DNA of 64,000 nucleotides from Halalkalicoccus sp. NIPERK01 (lineage in GTDB: Archaea; Halobacteriota; Halobacteria; Halobacteriales; Halalkalicoccaceae). The stretch lies in contig NZ_JASVVV010000003.1 in the NCBI RefSeq assembly GCF_030287405.1, forward strand, positions 62,001 to 126,000, in the 5' to 3' direction. Numbering within the stretch: position 1 is the first letter of the stretch; each line of letters starts with the position of its first letter. The position numbers were made by a program, and so were the translations under genes. Shown here piece by piece: positions 1 through 7,837 of the stretch. The notes under the pieces were generated by a model that saw nothing but the letters and a program-made list of their open reading frames with translations, had not been told where the DNA came from and ran no database searches.

Positions 1-902
1 ACGTCCGGCTCGATGGCGTAGTGGTCCGACGCCCACATCTTCCCCGTCCGACCGAGTCCGCTTTGGATCTCGTCGACGATCAGGTGGACGTCGTGGGTCT
101 CGCAGGTCCGCTGTACCTCCTCCATGAACGCGTCGCTCGGGAACCGATAGCCCCCGACACCCTGGATCGGTTCGAGTATCAGGAAGGCGACCTCGGCGGG
201 ATCGAGGTAGCCCCGCTCGGGATCGAGCATGCGTTCGAGCTGTGAGCGCCCGCCCGCGAAGAACCCACACGAACACGTCGACTCCCCGCAGGTGCGGTCC
301 TCGCAGAAGGGCACCGTCCGGGTGCCGGCGATCTCGGGGTACGCGCGGGTGTAGACGTCGCCGGCCCGCGTCAGCGAGAGCGTTCCGACGGTCCGGCCGT
401 GGAAGGCACCCAGAAAGGTGATCCCGTACTTGCGCTCGGGGGTGTTCGCGTATGAGATCTTCAACGCGTTCTCGATGGCCTCCGCGCCCGAGTTCGAGAG
501 GAAGACGGTGTCCATGTCGTACTGCGAGGAGATCTCCACGAGGCGCTCCATGAGCTGGGCCGCCCCCGGGACCTCGGGCTCGACGGGGCCGCCCGGCGAC
601 CCGGCGTAGAAGTCCTGGCCGGCGATCTTCAGCGGGTCGACGAGGTCGAACTCCGCCATCCGGTCCAGAACTTTGGGGTTGTTGTACCCGAGCGGCGCGG
701 CCCCGATGTGGCAGGTGAAATCCAGGAAGACGTTGCCGTCGAGGTCGGTGCAGAACGGGCCCTCCGCGTCCCCGGTGACGTCCCAGGCGAACTCGTGGGC
801 GTGCTCGCTGGGCGCGGAGTAGCGGTGGTGGTACTCGATCCACTCTCGGGTCCGCTCCCCCGGGAGTCGCCGAACGCTCGGCTCCGCACTGTCGCGATCC
901 AT
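1..902 (-). CDS. class III (PLP) aminotransferase, 3' end outside the window
   Basis: This is a pyridoxal-phosphate aminotransferase of the class III family (4-aminobutyrate, acetylornithine and related enzymes). About 300 N-terminal residues are present and the PLP lysine lies beyond the window edge. Visible family marks are the NSGAEAIENALK segment, the GAFHGRT motif and VDEIQSGLGRTGK, which carries the cofactor-binding Asp. A cysteine-rich insert (CEDRTCGESTCSCGFF) sits mid-protein and could bind metal; this is inference. The start is the ATG at 902, opening MDRDSAEPSVRR. Substrate cannot be fixed from this fragment. It is co-directional with nrdJ upstream but about 100 bp away, so an operon is not implied. 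Confidence 0.85.
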   Translation of the reverse strand, partial: MDRDSAEPSVRRLPGERTREWIEYHHRYSAPSEHAHEFAWDVTGDAEGPFCTDLDGNVFLDFTCHIGAAPLGYNNPKVLDRMAEFDLVDPLKIAGQDFYAGSPGGPVEPEVPGAAQLMERLVEISSQYDMDTVFLSNSGAEAIENALKISYANTPERKYGITFLGAFHGRTVGTLSLTRAGDVYTRAYPEIAGTRTVPFCEDRTCGESTCSCGFFAGGRSQLERMLDPERGYLDPAEVAFLILEPIQGVGGYRFPSDAFMEEVQRTCETHDVHLIVDEIQSGLGRTGKMWASDHYAIEPD

Positions 903-1003
903 ACACGGAAACCGTATACTTCGTTATTAAATCTTGTCGTCGGATGGCCGCCGATAGCGGTCGCTGTCCGTTCGCAACCGGGAAAATCGGGGAGGCGACT
1001 ACG

Positions 1004-4000
1004 TCAGCACTCCGACCAGCCGCAGGACTCGCAGGTCTTACAGCCCTCCGAGTAGTACAGCGTCATCGACCCGCAGTCGGGACACTCGGGGCTCTCGCCC
1101 GCGTCGATGAGGTCCTGGTGGGCGTCCTCCGAGGAACCCGATTCGACCGCGGCCCTACCGTCGGAGTCCGATGGACTCCGGTCTACTCCGGAATCACTCC
1201 GTGATTCCAGGCCGCCGTCGGAACTCGGTCGCTTCCGCGGTCGGTCGGACTCGTCGTCGGCGTCCTCCAGTTCGGTGAGGTTCTGCTGTTTGGGGTAGGC
1301 GCGTTCGATGTCGCCGTCGAGGTAGCGCCGCATCGCGGTGCCGATCGCGTCGGGGATCGAGTTGATCTGCTGGCCCTTGTCCCAGGCGACCTTCGGCGAG
1401 CGGATCCCCTGGAGTTCGCTCGCGATCTCCTCGGGGTCGACGCCCGACCGCAGGGCGGTCGAGATGGTCTTCGCGAGCGCCTCGGTGAAGCTCGCGGTGA
1501 ACCCGCCCGAGTTGCCGATGTTGGCGAACAGTTCGAACGGCCGGCCGTTCTCGTCCTCGTTGATGTTGACGTAGAGCTTGCCGTAGCCGGTGTCGATGCG
1601 CTGGGTGACGCCGTAGAGGACGTCCGGACGCGCTCGTTTCGTGGCGTACTGGCCGGATTCGGGGGTGAAGTCGAGGTCGCCTTCGAGAACCGAGCGGACC
1701 TCCTCGTGGGTGAGGAACTCGTCGATCCCGCCGAAGACCTCGGTGATCTGCTCGACCAGCGCCTCCGCGGCCTCCTCCTCGTCGGCGAACTCCGCGTTGT
1801 CCGCCCGCGTGGTCAGCACCTGCTTCGAGCGGGTGCCGTCCCGGTAGACGGTCACGCCCTTGCCGCCGTTGTCGTAGATGTAGCGATACACCTCCTCCAT
1901 GTCCTCCTTCGTCGCGGAGTTGGGGAAGTTACACGTCTTCGAGATGGCGCTGTCGACGCCTTCCTGGCAGGCACACTGGACGGCGGCGTGATCCTTGCCC
2001 GCGAGATCGGCGGTGACGACGAACAGCTCGCCGATGGCGTTCGGAACGGTAGAAAGCCCCTCGACGCCGTCAAACCCGTTGTTCGCCATCTGCTCCTGGG
2101 CCTCCTCCTTCACGGCGTCGACGTCGATGTCGTTGGCCTCCAGCACCCGGAGGAAGTAGTCGTCGAACTCGACGAGCATCTCGTCGCCCTGCACGTCGTC
2201 GCTCACGTTCTTGTAGTAGGCGACGTTGTAGATGGGCTCACAGCCCCCCGTCGTGTTGCCGACCATCGAGGTCGTTCCGGTGGGCGCGATGGTCGTCGTG
2301 TTGTGGTTCCTGATGGGGTAGCCATCGGCCCAGTCGTCGGCGTCCTCGCCGGTCTGCTTCTCGAACCACTCGCGGTACTCGGTGGGGTTCGCGTACTTCG
2401 AGTCGGCCCAGTCCTCGAACGAGCCGCGCTCGCCAGCGAGCTCGTGGCTCGCGCGCTTCGAGCCGTGGTTGATGTGGGTCATCAGCTGGCCGGCGATCTC
2501 GTTGCCCTCCTCGCTGCCGTAGCGAACGCCCAGCTGGATGTACAGTTGGGCCAGCCCCATCACACCGAGGCCGATCTTTCGCATCTCGCGCACCTTCTGC
2601 TCGATCTCGGGCACCGGGAAGTCCGACATCGTGACGACGTTCTCCAAAAAGCGCGTTCCCAGTCTGATCCGTCGGTCGAACTCCTCGAGATCGATCGCCT
2701 CCTCGAGGTAGGCCTCGACCGCCGCGTCGAGCGAGTCGAACTCCGCCTCGTGTTCGGCGTGCCAGACCCGCCAGTCGGGCGCGTCGAGCGCCGCGAGCGT
2801 CGAGAGATTGATGTGCCCGAGGTTGCAGGCCTCGTACTCCTCGAGGGGCTGTTCGCCGCAGGGGTTCGTCGCGAGGATGCGGTGGTCCGGGTGTTTCTCG
2901 ACGTCGAAGGAGTGTTCCTTGTTCACCCGTTCGAGGTAGATCACGCCGGGCTCGCCGTTCTCGTAGGCGCCGTCGACGATGCGCTCCCAGATCAGGTCGG
3001 CGGGGATCGAGAGCTCCTCGCCCACCTCGACGTGCTCGCCGAGGCCGTACCGGGAGTACATCTCCTTCGTCTCGGCGGTCGCGATGTGGGGTTTCTCGGT
3101 TCGGGGGTTCTCGAAGACGAACTCCTCGTCGTTGTAGAGCGCCTCCATGAACCCGTCGGTAACTCCTACAGAGATGTTGAAGTTCGAGAGGTGGCCCTCG
3201 ACGGCGTTGCGCAGGTGTTTCGGGACCTTTCCATCGTCGTCGATCAGTTCGCGCGCCTCCTTGAGCGCCTCCGAGAACGTGGTGTAGGTGTAGTCGTCGG
3301 GGTCGTTGAGCTTCAGGGTGTGCGCCAGCGAGACGTCCTTGTTCTTCGCGTGGATGAACTCGATGACGTCGGGGTGCGAGACGCGCATGACGCCCATCTG
3401 GGCGCCGCGGCGCGCCCCGCCCTGGGCGATCGTCTCGCACATCTGGTCGAACGTGCGCATGAACGTGATCGGGCCGGAGGCGATTCCTCCCGTGCTTCCG
3501 ACGCTGTCGCCGTAGGGGCGGAGTCGCCAGAACGCATAGCCCATGCCGCCGCCCGACTGGAAGACCTCGGCGGCCTCCTTCGCGGTCTGGTGGATGTCCG
3601 AGATGTCGTCGTCGGGCGAGTCGACGAAGCAGGCGGAGAGCTGCTGGAGTTCGTCGCCCGCGTTCATCAGCGTCGGCGAGTTCGGGATGAACGAGAGCCG
3701 TTCCATCAGCGTCTGGAACTCCTCCGCTTTCGCCTCGACGTGCTCGCGGATCTCCGCGGGGAGGTCGGGAACGATCGTGTCGTAGGCGAACTTGTTGACG
3801 TTGTAGACCGACAGTTCCGTCTCCGCCGCGTCCTCGGCGGTGGTGCCGGCTTCTTCTCGCGGGCTTTGCCCGCTCGAACGGTCCGAGGCACTTTGTGCCT
3901 CGCTACCGAACACCTCCGCCGCGAGTTCGTCGCGCCGGGGGTGGCCGGGTTTGAGTTGGTCGGGCGAGACGGTGATCTCGACGTCACGCTTTTCGGCTTC

Positions 4001-4213
4001 GAACACCGCCTCGGCGAGCGCGATGTTGCGCGCGACCCGGGCGAAGAGGTCCTCCTGGCTCTCGACCAGTTCGCCGTCGGCGTCCTTCCGGAGGTAGCGC
4101 GCGGGGAGGATGTTCCGGTAGGCGTTGGCCGTCAGGCGCTCCTCTAGGGTGTCGCCCTCGGTGCGCTTTACCGGCAGGGTGATCTCCTCGGCGTCGAGGT
4201 CCGCGCGGCTCAC
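1004..4213 (-). CDS. nrdJ: adenosylcobalamin-dependent ribonucleoside-diphosphate reductase (class II)
   Basis: Reduces ribonucleotides to deoxyribonucleotides using a B12-generated thiyl radical. The 1069-residue protein shows the SACFVDSPDDD cysteine, the NPCGEQPL catalytic finger loop and the APTGTTSMVGNTTGGCEP phosphate-binding region. It ends in a four-cysteine zinc-ribbon tail (CPDCGS...CKTCESCGWSEC) typical of this class. The start at 4213 (MSRADLDAEEITLPVKR) fits haloarchaeal homologues as I know them. Two hydrophilic inserts, one near residues 105-122 and one just before the zinc tail, are each built from a tandem pair of DNA hairpins. A truncated copy of its 5' part lies upstream at 4561-4705. 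The upstream 243-bp segment is also duplicated. Confidence 0.95.
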   Translation of the reverse strand: MSRADLDAEEITLPVKRTEGDTLEERLTANAYRNILPARYLRKDADGELVESQEDLFARVARNIALAEAVFEAEKRDVEITVSPDQLKPGHPRRDELAAEVFGSEAQSASDRSSGQSPREEAGTTAEDAAETELSVYNVNKFAYDTIVPDLPAEIREHVEAKAEEFQTLMERLSFIPNSPTLMNAGDELQQLSACFVDSPDDDISDIHQTAKEAAEVFQSGGGMGYAFWRLRPYGDSVGSTGGIASGPITFMRTFDQMCETIAQGGARRGAQMGVMRVSHPDVIEFIHAKNKDVSLAHTLKLNDPDDYTYTTFSEALKEARELIDDDGKVPKHLRNAVEGHLSNFNISVGVTDGFMEALYNDEEFVFENPRTEKPHIATAETKEMYSRYGLGEHVEVGEELSIPADLIWERIVDGAYENGEPGVIYLERVNKEHSFDVEKHPDHRILATNPCGEQPLEEYEACNLGHINLSTLAALDAPDWRVWHAEHEAEFDSLDAAVEAYLEEAIDLEEFDRRIRLGTRFLENVVTMSDFPVPEIEQKVREMRKIGLGVMGLAQLYIQLGVRYGSEEGNEIAGQLMTHINHGSKRASHELAGERGSFEDWADSKYANPTEYREWFEKQTGEDADDWADGYPIRNHNTTTIAPTGTTSMVGNTTGGCEPIYNVAYYKNVSDDVQGDEMLVEFDDYFLRVLEANDIDVDAVKEEAQEQMANNGFDGVEGLSTVPNAIGELFVVTADLAGKDHAAVQCACQEGVDSAISKTCNFPNSATKEDMEEVYRYIYDNGGKGVTVYRDGTRSKQVLTTRADNAEFADEEEAAEALVEQITEVFGGIDEFLTHEEVRSVLEGDLDFTPESGQYATKRARPDVLYGVTQRIDTGYGKLYVNINEDENGRPFELFANIGNSGGFTASFTEALAKTISTALRSGVDPEEIASELQGIRSPKVAWDKGQQINSIPDAIGTAMRRYLDGDIERAYPKQQNLTELEDADDESDRPRKRPSSDGGLESRSDSGVDRSPSDSDGRAAVESGSSEDAHQDLIDAGESPECPDCGSMTLYYSEGCKTCESCGWSEC
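1162..1208. repeat. tandem hairpin pair inside nrdJ (3' part)
   Basis: Hairpin 1 is CGGAGTCC-GAT-GGACTCCG at 1162-1180. Hairpin 2 is GGAATCAC-TCC-GTGATTCC at 1190-1208. Both have perfect 8-bp arms and a 3-nt loop, with a 9-nt spacer. They lie in the Ser/Arg/Asp-rich linker before the C-terminal zinc ribbon of nrdJ, and the reading frame stays open. Confidence 0.85.
3859..3902. repeat. tandem hairpin pair inside nrdJ (5' part)
   Basis: Hairpin 1 is GCGGGC-TTT-GCCCGC at 3859-3873. Hairpin 2 is CGAGGCAC-TTT-GTGCCTCG at 3884-3902, after a 10-nt spacer. The pair lies within a segment that the duplicated nrdJ fragment at 4578-4609 lacks; the length difference is exactly 54 nt, or 18 codons. Confidence 0.9.
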
Positions 4214-4317
4214 GCGCGGACCACCTGCTCGAGCGAAGGGCCAGTCTGTCGAACGTTGCTACGGGGTACGGGTATTCTGGCGCGGAACATTTCGAACGAG
4301 GTTTCAATTCCAATCCA

Positions 4318-4560
4318 TCCAGATAAGTCCTTTCTTTTGCCAATCATTGACATTCATTAAACGTACCGACGGCTAGGACGTGAATGGATTCCCCATCCCA
4401 TTCGAGCCGGTCGATCGCCTCCTAGTGCTACCTACGTGGTCGGACACATAATACTGCCCGATGTGGAGCGAAAGTGAAAGCGGACAGGAGATACCGGATC
4501 TGAGATGTCTCTGGCCCGGTCTCGGTCTCCAGCGGAGACGACTTGCCGTGAAAGTGAACG
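4318..4560. repeat. 243-bp direct repeat, copy A (upstream of nrdJ)
   Basis: Nearly the same sequence recurs at 5137-5378, in the same orientation and 819 bp away, from TCCAGATAAGTCC to GTGAAAGTGAACG. It runs upstream of nrdJ and read on the minus strand holds A+T-rich, TATA-like stretches (GTTTAATGAATG), so it probably carries the nrdJ promoter. Short minus-strand ORFs beginning MAKERTYLD occur in both copies but diverge right after the repeat, so I do not call them genes. Confidence 0.9.
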
Positions 4561-4705
4561 ACTCCGTGCCCTCGGCGGTGGTGCCAGCTCCATATATCTC
4601 CAGTACGAGTTCGTCGCGCCGGGAGTGGCTGGTTTGAGTTAGTCGGGCAAGACGGTGATCTCGACGTCGCGTTTCTCTGCCTCGAAGAGGCCCCTCTCCC
4701 CTCAA
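4561..4705 (-). pseudogene. truncated, frame-damaged copy of an internal 5' portion of nrdJ
   Basis: The sequence matches nrdJ around 3822-4010, including RRDELVLEI versus RRDELAAEV and AGTTAEGTE versus AGTTAEDAAE. The segment coding for SPDQLKPGHP is present only in a shifted frame, so the copy is dead. It directly abuts repeat copy A. It lacks 54 nt relative to nrdJ, precisely the segment with the tandem hairpins. It looks like the residue of a tandem duplication of the nrdJ promoter plus 5' coding region. Confidence 0.75.
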
Positions 4706-4839
4706 CCCATGCGCCAGATCGAAGAACTCCTATATGCCCCGCGGCTCATGCGCAAGCCCTCAAACGGAGGAGTACAGGTCTGAGTGCCGGGAATAGAACC
4801 TGATCGGTAGTCTTAACAATAGTCGGCCTGTACTCTGGA

Positions 4840-4860
4840 GTGGTTGTTAGACAGGGCCGG
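4840..4860. repeat. 21-bp direct repeat, copy 1
   Basis: GTGGTTGTTAGACAGGGCCG plus one G here and again at 5085-5105. The two copies bracket the small membrane-protein gene at 4887-5033. Confidence 0.9.
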
Positions 4861-4886
4861 TTCTCAGACGCGGCGAGGATCGTACC

Positions 4887-5033
4887 CTATGCTACTATGC
4901 CTCCAAGTGCGAACAGGGTCGCGACGATTAGGATCGTAACGTAGACGATCCGGACCACGTAGTAGATGATCTCGAGGGCGGTACGTTTTCGGTCGAACGG
5001 TCCGGGGAGCCGGATGTGGTAGTTGATCTCCAT
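4887..5033 (-). CDS. 48-residue single-pass membrane protein, unknown function
   Basis: I do not recognise a family. The peptide starts MEINYHIRLPGPFDRKR and then has one long hydrophobic helix (about residues 20-47). The ATG at 5033 is preceded at good distance by GAGGT, a plausible Shine-Dalgarno, which supports translation from here rather than from the longer reading frame starting at 5162. The gene sits between two 21-bp direct repeats, downstream (minus strand) of repeat copy A', which could supply its promoter. It may be a passenger of the rearrangement that duplicated the nrdJ 5' region. Expression is unproven. Confidence 0.5.
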   Translation of the reverse strand: MEINYHIRLPGPFDRKRTALEIIYYVVRIVYVTILIVATLFALGGIVA

Positions 5034-5084
5034 AGCTACCTCTGTTGGGTGGATTCGAAGAACCCGGCACCGTCGGAGCCGCGG

Positions 5085-5105
5085 GTGGTTGTTAGACAGG
5101 GCCGG
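5085..5105. repeat. 21-bp direct repeat, copy 2
   Basis: Same 21 bp as 4840-4860. Sequence similarity stops abruptly at both ends of each copy. Confidence 0.9.
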
Positions 5106-5136
5106 GGTCGGAACCCACCATAGCCACTCCCACCTG

Positions 5137-5378
5137 TCCAGATAAGTCCTTTCTTTTGCCAATCATTGACATTCATTAAACGTACCGACGGCTAGGACGT
5201 GAATGAATTCCAATCCCATTCGAGCCGGTCGATCGCCTCCTAGCGCTATCTGCACGGTCTGAGACATAATACTGTCCGATGTGGAGCGAAAGTGAAAGCG
5301 AACAGGAGACACCGGATCGGAGATGTCTCTGGCCCGGTCTTGATCTCCAGCGGTGACAACTCGTCGTGAAAGTGAACG
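5137..5378. repeat. 243-bp direct repeat, copy A'
   Basis: Second copy of the segment at 4318-4560, with scattered substitutions. It fills the space between the small gene at 4887-5033 and the plus-strand gene at 5418, and no other gene is seen here. Confidence 0.9.
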
Positions 5379-5417
5379 TCCCCGATCGGACAGGAACATT
5401 TATTTATTCAGACAATA

Positions 5418-5633
5418 ATGGGGAAGGGTATGGAAGAGCAGATCCCGCTAGAGGCCGCCCTCGCCGCCGATTCGAGCATGGTGTTGCTCGTGCTGGCGGC
5501 GCTCGTGGTGGTCGTCCTCATCGGGCGGTTCCTGCTCCGCCTCGCGTGGCGACTCGTCGCCGTGACGACCGCGGCGATCCTCGCCTTCTACGCCGTGACC
5601 GTCGTCCTCCCCTCAGTGTTCGCGCTGGTGTAG
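5418..5633 (+). CDS. 71-residue membrane protein, unknown function
   Basis: A short hydrophobic protein with two likely transmembrane helices (about residues 20-41 and 45-69), separated by the basic turn RLAWR. The start MGKGMEEQ at 5418 is preceded about 25-35 bp upstream by the A+T-rich ACATTTATTTATTC, which looks like a TATA element. Its last 21 bp overlap the end of trpG on the opposite strand, so the two transcripts converge. I do not recognise the family. Confidence 0.6.
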   Translation: MGKGMEEQIPLEAALAADSSMVLLVLAALVVVVLIGRFLLRLAWRLVAVTTAAILAFYAVTVVLPSVFALV

Positions 5634-6263
5634 GAAGTTCCCGATCACGTCGTGGCCCACGCCCGTGAGCACGCTCTCGGGGTGGAACTGGACGCACTCG
5701 ATGGGGTACTCGCGGTGGCGGATCCCCATCACCAGCTCCTCGCCACCGTCGGACTCGCTCCGCTCGTCCGACGAGCCTCCGGTCGCTTCGACCCCGTGAT
5801 CGGTCGTCGCCGTCACCTCGAAGCACGCCGGCACCTCCGTGGCGATCAACGAGTGATAGCGTCCGGCCTGAAACCGCTGTTCCAGCCCCGAGAAGACGCC
5901 CCGGCCGTCGTGGTCGACGGGGAAGGCCTTCCCGTGGACGGGTTCGGGCGCGCGCCCCACGCTCCCGCCGTAGGCGTAGACGGCGGCTTCGAGGCCGAGG
6001 CACACTCCGAGAGTGGGGACCTCGGGACTGATCACCCGAAGGACGTCCAGGGTGACGCCCACGTCGCGGTCGTTCTTCGGGTGGCCCGGCCCCGGGGAGA
6101 TCACGATCGCATCGGGGTCGACGTCCCGTACGTCCTCGAGCGTGGCGGTGTTTCTGAGCACCTCGGTTGCCGCGCCCTGTTCGGAGACGTACTCGACGAG
6201 GTTGTACGTGAAGGAGTCGAAGTTGTCGACGAACAGCACGCGCTTCGCGCGGGCGAGGCTCAC
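5613..6263 (-). CDS. trpG: anthranilate synthase component II (glutamine amidotransferase)
   Basis: Supplies ammonia from glutamine to TrpE in the first committed step of tryptophan synthesis. The 216-residue protein opens VSLARAKRVLFVDNFDSFTYN, has the nucleophile motif GVCLGLEA and the C-terminal ECVQFHPESVLT with the catalytic His and Glu. The oxyanion loop is ISPGPGHP. The GTG start at 6263 overlaps the trpE stop as GTGA, giving tight coupling. An insert near residues 163-180 (GGSSDERSESDGGEE) is encoded by a hairpin pair at 5747-5793 and is likely a surface loop. Last gene of the trpDFEG operon. Confidence 0.95.
   Translation of the reverse strand: MSLARAKRVLFVDNFDSFTYNLVEYVSEQGAATEVLRNTATLEDVRDVDPDAIVISPGPGHPKNDRDVGVTLDVLRVISPEVPTLGVCLGLEAAVYAYGGSVGRAPEPVHGKAFPVDHDGRGVFSGLEQRFQAGRYHSLIATEVPACFEVTATTDHGVEATGGSSDERSESDGGEELVMGIRHREYPIECVQFHPESVLTGVGHDVIGNFLHQREH
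5747..5793. repeat. tandem hairpin pair inside trpG
   Basis: Arms CGTCGGAC / GTCCGACG (5747-5773) enclose an 11-nt loop. A second small hairpin, GGTCG-CTT-CGACC, lies at 5781-5793. This pair is less regular than the others because of the larger loop and shorter second stem. It encodes a Ser/Asp/Glu-rich loop. Confidence 0.7.
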
Positions 6264-7837
6264 TGGAGCACCTCCTCGGGTTCGGTCTCGATGCGCTCGA
6301 TCGCCTCTATGACGCCGCCCATCTTCTTCTCGGTCTCCTCGTACTCGGCGGCGGGGTCGCTGTCGGCGACCAGCCCCGCACCCGCCTGGACGGTGATTCG
6401 ATCCCGCTCGCCGTGTTCGATCGTCGCCGTCCGGATCGCGATGGCGGTGTCTGCGTCGCCGGTCCACGAGTAGTAGCCGACGCCGCCGCCGTAGATCCCC
6501 CGCGGAGCGCCCTCGAGCGCGTCGATGATCTCCATTGCGCGGATCTTCGGCGCGCCCGAGAGCGTTCCGGCGGGAAACGCCGCCCGCGTGGCGTCGAACG
6601 CATCGAAGGACTCCGTCCTTCTGGCAGCCGAGGTTCCCTCGGCGACGAGTTCGCCGGTGACGGTGCTCTCGATGTGCTGGACGTGGCTGTACTTCAGCAC
6701 GTTCATGAACTCCTCGACCCGCACGGATCCCGGCTTCGAGACCCGCCGGACGTCGTTTCGCGCCAGATCGACGAGCATCGTGTGTTCGGCGCGCTCCTTG
6801 TCGTCGGCGAGCATCTCTCCCGCGAGCCGGCGGTCCTCGACCGGGCTCGATCCGCGAGAGCAGGTGCCCGCGATCGGGTTGCTCGTCACCAGTCCGTCGC
6901 GGACCGAGATCAGCGTCTCGGGGCTCGCGCCGACGACCGTTCGCTCGCCATAGCCGAGCAGATACATGTACGGCGAGGGGTTGATCTCCCGCAGGGCCTC
7001 GTAGAGCCCCAGCGGATCGATCCGGCCCACGAGTTCGCGCTTTCGCGAGAGCACGCCCTGATAGATGTCGCCGTTCAGCACGTGCTCTTTCGTTTCTCGG
7101 ACCACCTCCTCGTACTCCTCGCGGGGACCCGCACGTTCGTCCTCGCGGACGAACCCGCCCGTCTCGGGTTCGTCGGCCCGGTCGAGCGTTTCCCGAACCC
7201 GTTCGACCTCCTCACGGAGCGCGTCGTACAGGTCGTCGGGGTCGTCCTCGGGGAAGACGATCGGGGTCAGCGACAGCGAGAGCGTCCCCTCGACCTCGTC
7301 GAAGACGAGCGTCTTCGTACTGAGGACGAACTGCGCGTCGGGCGTCCCGCTTTCGGGTCGGTCGATACCGACCTCCGAGAGCCACAGGTCGTAGACCGCG
7401 TCGTAGGCCAGGAAGCCGACGAGGCCGCCGTGAAGGTGCCCGTCGTCAGGAAACCCGATCCTCGGGATCGCCGGCAAGGCCTCCCGGAGGGTATCGAGGG
7501 TATCGCCGCCGTTCGGTTCCACGAGGCGCGACAGGCGCTCGTCGCCCAGCACGTCGATCGTCGTCGAATCGGGCCGCACGGTGACGACCGCCTCGGGGTC
7601 GTAGCCGACGAACGAGTACCGTGCGTGGCGGGTAGCGCTTGCGCTCGCGGGCTGAAACGCACCGTCGGGATCCGAGGAGGCGACCTTCTCGGCGCTCTCG
7701 AGCAGGAAGCCGTCCTCCGTACCGAGCGCGGCGTACGCCGTGAGCGGCGTCGTCTCGGCGTCGAGGTCGGCCCCGACGTGGACGACCGACGGCTCCTCGA
7801 CGCTCGCTCGCTCGCGGAACGCCCCCCGGTCGATCAT
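6260..7837 (-). CDS. trpE: anthranilate synthase component I
   Basis: Converts chorismate to anthranilate with ammonia from TrpG. The 525-residue length is normal for the family. The C-terminal chorismate-binding domain shows SPETLI, NPIAGTCSRG, LVDLARNDVRRVSKPGSV, FPAGTLSGAPKIRAMEII and YGGGVGYYSW. The N-terminal feedback-site region contains the typical ESAE and RYSFVGYDP patches. Two places look inserted. One is around SAARRTESFDAFDATRAA, encoded by a hairpin pair at 6605-6643. The other is a milder one near FQPASASATRHARYS. It overlaps trpF by 4 bp upstream and trpG downstream. Confidence 0.95.
   Translation of the reverse strand: MIDRGAFRERASVEEPSVVHVGADLDAETTPLTAYAALGTEDGFLLESAEKVASSDPDGAFQPASASATRHARYSFVGYDPEAVVTVRPDSTTIDVLGDERLSRLVEPNGGDTLDTLREALPAIPRIGFPDDGHLHGGLVGFLAYDAVYDLWLSEVGIDRPESGTPDAQFVLSTKTLVFDEVEGTLSLSLTPIVFPEDDPDDLYDALREEVERVRETLDRADEPETGGFVREDERAGPREEYEEVVRETKEHVLNGDIYQGVLSRKRELVGRIDPLGLYEALREINPSPYMYLLGYGERTVVGASPETLISVRDGLVTSNPIAGTCSRGSSPVEDRRLAGEMLADDKERAEHTMLVDLARNDVRRVSKPGSVRVEEFMNVLKYSHVQHIESTVTGELVAEGTSAARRTESFDAFDATRAAFPAGTLSGAPKIRAMEIIDALEGAPRGIYGGGVGYYSWTGDADTAIAIRTATIEHGERDRITVQAGAGLVADSDPAAEYEETEKKMGGVIEAIERIETEPEEVLQ
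6605..6643. repeat. tandem hairpin pair inside trpE
   Basis: Hairpin 1 is GAAGGAC-TCC-GTCCTTC at 6605-6621. Hairpin 2 is GCCGAGG-TTC-CCTCGGC at 6627-6643. Perfect 7-bp arms, 3-nt loops and a 5-nt spacer. The pair lies in the conserved chorismate-binding domain but just before the catalytic FPAGTLSGAPK segment, in a loop. Confidence 0.9.

Noticed and set aside
1706-4147. 813-residue plus-strand open frame across nrdJ
   Set aside because: Antisense to a clear ribonucleotide reductase; its protein is the Val/Leu/Arg/Asp-rich shadow typical of high-G+C DNA.
5163-5399. 78-residue minus-strand frame in repeat copy A'
   Set aside because: Lies wholly in the duplicated segment, and the frame is not kept in copy A.
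7632-7643. AGCGC-TT-GCGCT in the 5' part of trpE as another inserted hairpin
   Set aside because: Single, short arms and a 2-nt loop; expected by chance in such G+C-rich sequence.
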